From: Chrysochromulina tobinii
Taxonomy: Eukaryota > Haptophyta > Prymnesiales > Chrysochromulinaceae
Length of the DNA: 45,457 bases
Assembly (NCBI GenBank): GCA_001275005.1
Contig: JWZX01002865.1
Coordinates: 1-45,457 of the forward strand
Direction of reading: 5' to 3'
Shown here piece after piece: positions 39,686 to 45,457 of the stretch. Each line of letters begins with the position of its first letter. Position 1 is the first letter of the stretch. The translations under genes and the position numbers were made by a program. The notes beneath the pieces were generated by a model that had not been told where the DNA came from, ran no database searches, and worked only from the letters and a program-made list of their open reading frames with translations.

Positions 39686-41664
39686 ATGCGAGCTCTCCAT
39701 GTACAAAAGTATACCATGAAGTCATCAGCTCTCCGTCGATCCTCAAGACGAGTCCGTGGCATGCCGATTTGCGGCGGGCGGACTGCTGCCGTGCAGTTTC
39801 TATCTCTTCTTGGGACGGCCGGAAGCTGCCTCGCGCTTTCTGTTCGAACATCGCCGTCTGTGCGAACATCGCCGCCGTTCGCCTGTGCGACGCAGCAAAG
39901 TCCGACGCCGCAAAAATTGACGGTCCCAAGTAGCTCCGGTGCCCAGTGCTTCATCTTCACGAGCTGCCAAGCTGGGTCCGAGAAGCTCCTCAAGGCCGAG
40001 CTCGCACGCACCCATCCGGAGCTCCGGTTCGCCTACTCGCGCCCGGGGCTTGTCACCTTCAAGAATAGCTCCGCGGACGGGAGCGTCTCTCCGGCGGTGT
40101 CCCTCCGCTCGTCCTTCTCCCGTGTGCACGGCGCCTCCGTCGGCCAAGCAAGGACCGCGCCGGAGGTCTGCGAGCTCGCGCGGCGCCTACCGTCCATCCA
40201 TTCGCACATCCGCCCTCCTCTGTGCCTGCACGTGTGGAGCCGCGATCTAGCAGGTGCGCGTGCGATGCACCCAACCGCCGTGAGCGAGCGAGCGGCCCGG
40301 GTGGTCGCCCTCCGGCGCGAGCTGCAGGCGTGCGCCCCCGACCTATGGGCTCCGAGTGAACTCGCTCAGGAAGGCGCGCCGGTGCTCTCAGTGATCCTCG
40401 GCGAGGCTGACGAACCTTTCTTTGTCGGGGTGCACACCCATCAAAGCTACGAGGAGGAGGGGGTCCCTCCGCGAGGCGCGGGCGCCGTAATGGGCGCACC
40501 GAACGCCATGTTGAGTGCGTCTTCAGCTGCGCGTGGGCGGGGCGCGGGCGGCGGCACGATCGGCCCTCCCAAAGATGGCAATCCTTCCAAATATGGGAGC
40601 GCATGCGACCGACCGATCGTCCTACGGCGCGCGCACGTGCCGCACGCCGGAGCGCTCTTCCCCGGCTTGGAGCAGGTACGTTGATGGCCACCGATGCCCT
40701 GCCCTGCATGCAAGTGCTCACCACAGCGCCTCGACTCTACCCCGATTTGGAGCAGCACCCGATCGAAGCGCCGTCGCGGGCGTACTTGAAGGTCGAGGAA
40801 GCGCTGCGTTGGGCAGGCGCGATGATCGAGCTGCGCGCGGGCGACACAGCGCTCGAGATTGGATCTGCGCCAGGTGAGATTGGATCTGCGCCCGGAGGGG
40901 CCGCCTCCATGATTGCCTCCATGATTGCCCAGAGTGCTCCTCTGATGACCTCCCTGATGGCCTCCCTGATGATGACCTCCCTGATGACTTCCCTGATGAC
41001 TTCCCTGAAGCCTGATGGCCTCCCTGGATGGCCTCCCTGATGGCCTCCCTGAGTGCCTCCCCCGAGCCAAAATGGAAGAAAAAGACAAGGAGATATGGAA
41101 GAATGCGTGCCCCCTTCATAGGTGGGGCCGCCTATGCCCTCCTCGAGCGCGGGCTGCGCGTCTACGGCGTCGACCCGACGCCGCCCGGGCGCAAGCACGC
41201 GCCGATCGTGGCCGAGCATCCGAGATTCGTCGAGATCGTGGCGCGGCTCGGCGAGCCGGGGCTGCTCCAGCGACTCCCAACCGACGTCGACTGGCTCCTC
41301 TGCGACGCCAACATCGCGCCCGACGTGGCCGTGCCCCATCTCGCCGACCTGTGCTCGCGCTGTGGTGAGCGGCTGCAGGGCCTCTTCTACACTTGCATGC
41401 AAGTGCTCACCACGGCGCTCTTTCCCCACAGGTGAGCGGCTGCAGGGCCTCTTCTACACTTGCAAGCTGGGCGAGAAGCTCTGGACGAAACCGGCGCAGA
41501 TGCTCGATGAGCTCGAGGCGCTCAAGGCGCAGCTCGCGGAGGCGGCGGACTTTGGCGTGATGCAGAGCGTCCAGCTGAGCGCCAACCGGCAAGAGCTGCT
41601 CGTCCTGGGCGTGACGCGTAGGGGGCTCCAGAGGGCAGAGGGGCGCACGGCGTCCTGGGCGTAA
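39686..41664 (+). CDS. RlmM/FtsJ-like RNA 2'-O-methyltransferase, four exons
   Basis: Exons 39686-40675, 40756-40873, 41122-41364 and 41432-41664 join in frame to 527 residues. A Ser/Arg-rich start may be an organelle transit peptide. A THUMP-like segment (AQCFIFTSCQAGSEKLLKAEL...) follows, then the catalytic domain: PSRAYLKVEEAL (first Lys of the K-D-K set), TALEIGSAPGGAAYALLERG (SAM-binding, made by joining exons 2 and 3), VDWLLCDANIAPDV (Asp) and RLQGLFYTCKLGEKLW (second Lys, across exons 3-4). THUMP plus K-D-K matches RlmM-type rRNA methyltransferases, usually of the large subunit. Each splice restores a motif broken by the genomic frames. All three introns carry copies of neighbouring exon sequence. 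Confidence 0.82.
40676..40755 (+). mobile_element. Introner-like intron B
   Basis: 80 bp, GTACGT to GAGCAG, phase 0, in the RlmM-like gene. Core TGCATGCAAGTGCTCACCAC at 40705-40724. The last 16 intron bases (CCCCGATTTGGAGCAG, 40740-40755) copy the end of the preceding exon (CCCCGGCTTGGAGCAG, 40660-40675), so here the acceptor comes from the duplicated target. An earlier CCACAG is out of frame. Confidence 0.75.
40874..41121 (+). other. Intron 2 with exon-junction copy and minisatellite
   Basis: 248 bp, GTGAGA to TTCATAG; exon 2 ends in the first base of the Gly codon. Bases 40877-40908 nearly repeat the sequence across the exon 2-exon 3 junction (GAGATTGGATCTGCGCC and GGGGCCGCCT). Then follows a 12-15 bp minisatellite (CTCCCTGATGGC-type, about 40940-41060). 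Confidence 0.75.
41365..41431 (+). mobile_element. Introner-like intron C
   Basis: 67 bp, GTGAGC to CCCCACAG, splitting the Gly codon of CGERLQG. Core at 41394-41413. Its first 33 bases equal the first 33 bases of the next exon (41365-41397 and 41432-41464) without mismatch. The donor is in the duplicate; only 34 bp are new. The perfect copy suggests a recent gain. Confidence 0.8.
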
Positions 41665-41786
41665 CGCGTAGGAGGCATGGTAGGAGGGGAGGCGGCTAGG
41701 GGGCTCGTGGAAACTCGTGGAGTTGAGATTGAGCTTGTGGAGTGAGATTGAGGACTTTGAAGAGCGTTTGGAGCTACTAGCACATA

Positions 41787-42367
41787 CTATGTCACTACTG
41801 CTACAGACAGGGACACACGCGACGCGATGATTGTGGTTTGTGGATTGTCGATTGTGCTGGGCCACCCTGATCCCTGTGCGTCGCTGTGCCACTGGACCAA
41901 CAACATGACGATCGGGTCGCCGGAGGCGAAAGCACCCCCACCTCCACGAAGGTACTTTGCTGAATCATCAACGGTTCTTTGCAGCTCCATATCGACCAAG
42001 GTGTTCACATGGAGGCCTCTCTGCGCCTCCGAGCCTCCGCCTAATGCGCAGCCGAGCTTCCGCAGCTTGAACTGCTCGCATGAGCTATGTCACTTGCTCA
42101 GTGGAGCGCGTTCGATTATGCAGCGCCTCTCGGTCTCTTTGTGCCCGTTCGACATGTGAGGGCAAGAAGATCGACGAGACACAGTATGCGACGCGTACGA
42201 GGAATGGTGGCGGCGCAGGACAACTCGACCTCGCGGAGGTCCATGTGCTCCAGTTCGTCCGCGGTGAGCACATCGGTGAGCTCGTCGATCCAACTGATGT
42301 CGGTGGGTAGGGCCAGGTCGCCTTTTGCGCCGTCGGCCACCGCGGGCATCCAGCTGAACATCTGCAT
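41787..42367 (-). CDS. Possible two-exon hypothetical gene
   Basis: Two coding-like stretches on the minus strand: about 42367-42170 (DISWIDELTDVLTADELEHMDLREV) and about 42090-41787 (EQFKLRKLGCALGGGSEAQRG...LVDMELQRTVDDSAKYLRG). They would need a splice between ~42190 and ~42085; a donor-like CTCGTACG is present. There is no family match, and the start is not fixed. Low confidence. Confidence 0.3.
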
Positions 42368-42704
42368 CGTCGGAGACGGGGCGGACGACCGATGCTGATT
42401 GCCCTGTCCTAGGAAATTCCTATGGGTTGCAGGGAATCTGCAGCGAAGTCCGTCGAATGACGTCTTTTCCGGTGCAGAGAATTCTCACTATGCTCGGATT
42501 CAAGACCCGAATCTCGGGGGAGGGGGTAAAGGTGATGAGTCTTCTCATCTCTTGACCGGTCTCCGACAATACATGTAAGGTAGACCACTGGGTCAGCCCG
42601 TTAGGGCTTCCCCTATCCTGTTCCTATCCTATTGCCCGTGTCGTTGACCCTTGTCGTTCGGTGCGTTTCATGAGCCCGCCCCGGCTCCGGGGAGCCGAGC
42701 GAAC

Positions 42705-42860
42705 GAGTGAGTGCCTCCTGCGGCGAGGACCCCCTCGCACGTGGTGCTTGACTGCCCTTTAAGGCCAAAGGCCTGTCCATCAGAGGGACTGTATAGGACT
42801 GTATTTGGTGATCACCTCTCCGATCAGATAGAGGTTTTCACGGTCTCGTACTCCTGGGGT
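42705..42860 (+). pseudogene. Possible retrotransposon C-terminal relic
   Basis: One frame gives TPSHVVLDCPL and then LYRTVFGDHL; an adjacent frame gives CGED just before. Together they recall the C-x-E-x-x-H-V-L-x-x-C-P end of non-LTR retrotransposon proteins, with a frame break. Short and uncertain. It abuts the inverted-repeat element. Confidence 0.25.
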
Positions 42861-42875
42861 GACGTGGGGTTTGAC

Positions 42876-43909
42876 GGTTTGTTATCGAGTTTGGGGGGGT
42901 TTGTTATGTATCAGGATACGTATCCCATGTATCACGCATGTATCCCGCATGTATCCCGCATGTATCCCGCATGTATCTTGATGTGTCCCGTTCATATATA
43001 CATCAAGATACATCAAGATACATCGAGATACATTTGTATCTTGACTTTGGCCATCATAGGAAATGTATCTTACCTAGGGATATGTATCCTTCTTTACGAT
43101 ACATTTAGGATACAGTAAGGATACATTTAGAATACAATGTATCTTAACCCTCAGATACATGACACACAAGATACATGCACGATACATGTCAGATACAAAG
43201 GGATACATTCGTACATTCGAGGATACGTATCTCGAGCCCGACTTGCGGGGCGCGTGGATTCCCCCAAACCCCCGAGATACGTGTCCCGCATGTATCCCGC
43301 ATGTATCCCGCATGTATCCCGCATGTATCCCGCATGTATCCCGCATGTCTCAATTCATATCGGATGCATCTCTCTCTGGATGCATTTGAGATACATGTAT
43401 CTCATCATGTATCTTGGATATATCCCGCATGTATCTTGATCACCCTTGCAGATACACGATGTATCTCGCATGTATCCCGAATGTATCTTGCATCTCAGAT
43501 ACTGTACGTACCTCGTCATGACGCATCCAAGATACATGTACACATGTATCGTGATTTTGTATCTCGGTGTATCCTGATGTATCATAAGATGTATCGTGAT
43601 GAAGAGTCCAAGATACACGTATCCTGATGTATCCTGATATGTATCCAGTGTGACACCAGGAGGAAGCGCCCAAGATACATGTATCTTGATGTATCTGATA
43701 TTATGTATCCCAAAATGTATCTTGGACTCGTTTGGGATACGTGTAAACTACATGATTCTCTTGGAATGTAACAGGGCATTTAAGATACATTTGAGATACA
43801 TCAGGATACATGAGGGATACATGTATCCTTCAGGATACACGCAGGATACATCACGATACATCAGGATACGTATCCTGATAACAAACCCCCCCAAACTCGA
43901 TAACAAACC
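42876..43909. mobile_element. Inverted-repeat element with GTATCC subrepeats
   Basis: A 32-bp arm at 42876-42907 (GGTTTGTTATCGAGTTTGGG...) is the exact reverse complement of 43878-43909. Just inside each arm is TCAGGATACGTATCC (left 42911; right 43861). The ~970-bp interior is full of GTATCC/GATACA words and an 11-bp tandem (CATGTATCCCG; about 42931-42975 and 43283-43350). No transposase ORF. It resembles a non-autonomous foldback/MITE element. No clear target duplication is seen. Confidence 0.75.
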
Positions 43910-44185
43910 CCCCCGCAGCCTGCCAGGGCCCCCGGGGCGGGGGCGCCGGCCGCCTTCCGGCCGCCGGGGGAGGGTGGGTAAAGAATGCTGAATGCAGAAT
44001 GGACAACAGCGAACAGGGTACATCGTGAGAATGCAGAATGTACAACGGTCGAACGGTCGGAGGCTCGGAGCCAGACAGTGAAAATTTAAGCTGGTTCGTG
44101 CCTCGAGCCTCCACCGCGCAACCACGGCCTCGTGCATGTCGATTTGACGATTTCGATGTGAACAAGGGCCGGAGAAATCACTCAT
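43910..44185. other. G/C-rich flank with short inverted repeats
   Basis: CGGCCGCCTTCCGGCCG lies near 43947-43965 within a G/C block. AGAATGC(A/T)GAATG repeats lie at about 43983-44041. No gene. Confidence 0.5.
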
Positions 44186-44423
44186 GTTGACCCAAGGGGG
44201 AGTGGTCTACTATTTTATTCATGTTTATAAGGCCCTAACCCCACACCTGTTTGGGAACTGAATGGTTGACCCAAGGGGGAGTACGTCTACTATTTTTCAT
44301 GTTTATAAGGCCCTAACCCCACACCTGTTTGGGAACTGAATGGTTGACCCAAGGGGGGAGTGGTCTACTATTTTTCCAGTGTTTATAAGGCCCGTAACCC
44401 CACACCTGTTTGGGAACTGAATG
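44186..44423 (+). repeat. 78-80 bp tandem triplication
   Basis: Three near-identical direct copies starting at 44186, 44265 and 44343 (GTTGACCCAAGGGGGAG...TTTGGGAACTGAATG). Small indels lie in the T-run and after CATG. No unique spacers, so not CRISPR. Confidence 0.95.
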
Positions 44424-45206
44424 GGGTGGGCTTACCTTACATGTTTTCATGCACAAGAGACGAATCGCCGCGTGTCCAATGAAAGTTTGAAACCTTTCTC
44501 GCAGATCCCTCGCATGCCGTTTTTCTTTTTTTACGTGGGGTTTCGTGGCGTTAAGCCGTAATGTCTACTGAGCGTGCTGTTCATGTGCGGACCTGTCTAT
44601 CCGCTGGACATGTTCTACATGTGCGGACCTGTCGATCCCGTCTGCTGGACATGTTCTACTCTACATGTAAGCGAACAGTAACAAAAAGCCTGTGACTGTC
44701 ATGATAATGTGACTGTGTCTGTATTATCATGATACGTGTAGACTTCAGTTCACCGCCGCGGCGCTTTGCGCCGCGGGTCTCGTCTAGTCGATAGAGAAAT
44801 CGATAGAGAAATCCAAAATTGGAAAGTCGGCTGCTGTAAAGGTGGCAGCTCGGCTCGCAGACATGTACAGTACTCTATACGTCACTCGCAAATGGTCAGT
44901 CTACATTTGCCTTGAGGTGTGTCTCTCGAGACTCTCTCGAGGTGTCGATTAGCCCCGCGAAACTGTTTAGGTGTTTTCTAAATCGGCCGGTCGTACAACG
45001 CTGCCATCCCGATTCCCGAAGATGGACTTTGAGGAGTATCGAATATGTGTAAAAGTTGCTTGAAAAATTCCCAGGTGGGCGCGCCGTCCTGATGTCCGGC
45101 GTGTGCCCTGGCAACGACCTTCCGTATCCGTTACAAGCTGGATTCGCGCCGAGCACGCTGGTGCTGAGAGGCTCAGGATAGATAGGCCAAGGGGCGGGGG
45201 GGAGTG
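44424..45206. other. Gene-poor region with small palindromes
   Basis: No convincing gene. Inverted repeats: TCATGATAAT (44699-44708) with ATTATCATGA (44723-44732); CCGCGGCGC-TTT-GCGCCGCGG (44756-44776). CATGTGCGGACCTGTC occurs twice (about 44583 and 44619). Confidence 0.6.
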
Positions 45207-45320
45207 GGGTCAAGCAAGCAAGGAAGCTTGACCCATGCTCAGCCCCGAGGTCAAGCTTGACCCCACCCCTCTTGCTTGACCCGGACCCTCTCAAGACCTA
45301 ACGGGCGGTCAAGCTATAAG
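45207..45320. repeat. Cluster of GGTCAAGC / GCTTGACC motifs
   Basis: GGGTCAAGC (45207-45215) with GCTTGACCC (45226-45234), then the palindrome GGTCAAGCTTGACC (45249-45262), GCTTGACCC near 45273 and GGTCAAGC near 45307. The CTTGA word is shared with the pentamer tracts upstream of genes. Confidence 0.8.
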
Positions 45321-45377
45321 CTTCCGCTCGTCGCGCTTCGGTGGCGCGGGTCAACCAAGGTGGACGCGAAGCCCTGG

Positions 45378-45457
45378 CTGTCGAGCTGTCGAGCTGTCGA
45401 GGCTCCGTCGAGGCGCTGTCGAGGCGCTGTCGAGTCGACTGTCGAGGCGCTGTCGAG
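45378..45457 (+). repeat. CTGTCGAG tandem repeat, to window edge
   Basis: Repeated CTGTCGAG and CTGTCGAGGCG units, running to the end of the window and likely beyond. Confidence 0.85.

Noticed and set aside
40721-40726. CCACAG as acceptor for intron B
   Set aside because: It would break the reading frame; the acceptor at 40755 keeps it and joins conserved residues.
40737-41429. Minus-strand open frame over the methyltransferase gene
   Set aside because: Made of minisatellite and the antisense of real exons; no family features.
42900-43870. Protein-coding content in the GTATCC repeat element (YPACIPHVSRM-type frames)
   Set aside because: The frames are simple translations of the 11-bp and GATACA repeats.
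44186-44423. CRISPR-like array
   Set aside because: Units are contiguous without unique spacers, and the genome is eukaryotic.
44896-45294. Minus-strand 132-codon frame
   Set aside because: Overlaps palindromic repeats and has no recognisable protein pattern.

Overview
The window reads as nuclear DNA of a unicellular eukaryote, most likely a GC-rich flagellated alga. A haptophyte or pelagophyte is my best guess; the sequence alone does not prove it. Evidence for a eukaryote: GT-AG introns in several genes; exportin-T, katanin p60, an Sfi1-like centrin-binding protein and a sperm-tail PG-rich repeat (STPGR) protein; EF-hand proteins; a selenocysteine thioredoxin reductase with a eukaryotic-type SECIS; a pentameric ligand-gated channel; and many micro- and minisatellites. 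Genes lie on both strands, most without introns, with short intergenic gaps.

Layout. 0-7.1 kb: a TPR protein, an acidic unknown protein with one intron whose end expanded into a 28-bp array, an Sfi1-like protein carrying an introner-like intron, and an STPGR protein. 7.1-12.2 kb: a zinc-finger gene and a large frame-broken gene (GHKL-like ATPase, SAP-like segment, HELAH metalloprotease-like end). 12.5-20.4 kb: an ABCG half-transporter, two EF-hand genes on the minus strand, a membrane-anchored Cys-rich protein and a broken acidic ORF. 21-24 kb: thioredoxin reductase with in-frame UGA and SECIS, converging on a membrane methyltransferase. 24-26 kb: relics, including a reverse-transcriptase scrap and a frame-broken gene. 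26.4-36.9 kb: katanin p60, phosphatidylserine decarboxylase, a pentameric channel, exportin-T and an NAD(P)-binding protein. 37.5-41.7 kb: a BspA-type LRR protein and an RlmM/FtsJ-like RNA methyltransferase with three introns. 42-45.5 kb: gene-poor, with a 1.03-kb inverted-repeat element full of GTATCC-type repeats, a 79-bp tandem triplication and small palindromes.

The genes do not form one pathway. Several (katanin, Sfi1-like, STPGR, EF-hand) fit a flagellate with centrin-based and microtubule structures. The most notable signal is a small family of introner-like introns: three introns share an identical 20-bp core (TGCATGCAAGTGCTCACCAC), and each is bounded by a 13-33 bp duplication of adjacent exon sequence that supplies one of the splice sites. 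The second is the TGC-TGA-GGC-TAA end of thioredoxin reductase, with a hairpin starting 7 nt after the UGA and a form-II-like SECIS about 100 nt further on. The third is (CTTGA)n tracts in the same sense orientation upstream of four genes.

All spliced models are by eye from frame continuity and splice consensus; no searches were run. Several genes carry single-base frame breaks, some in homopolymers, which could be assembly errors or real decay.
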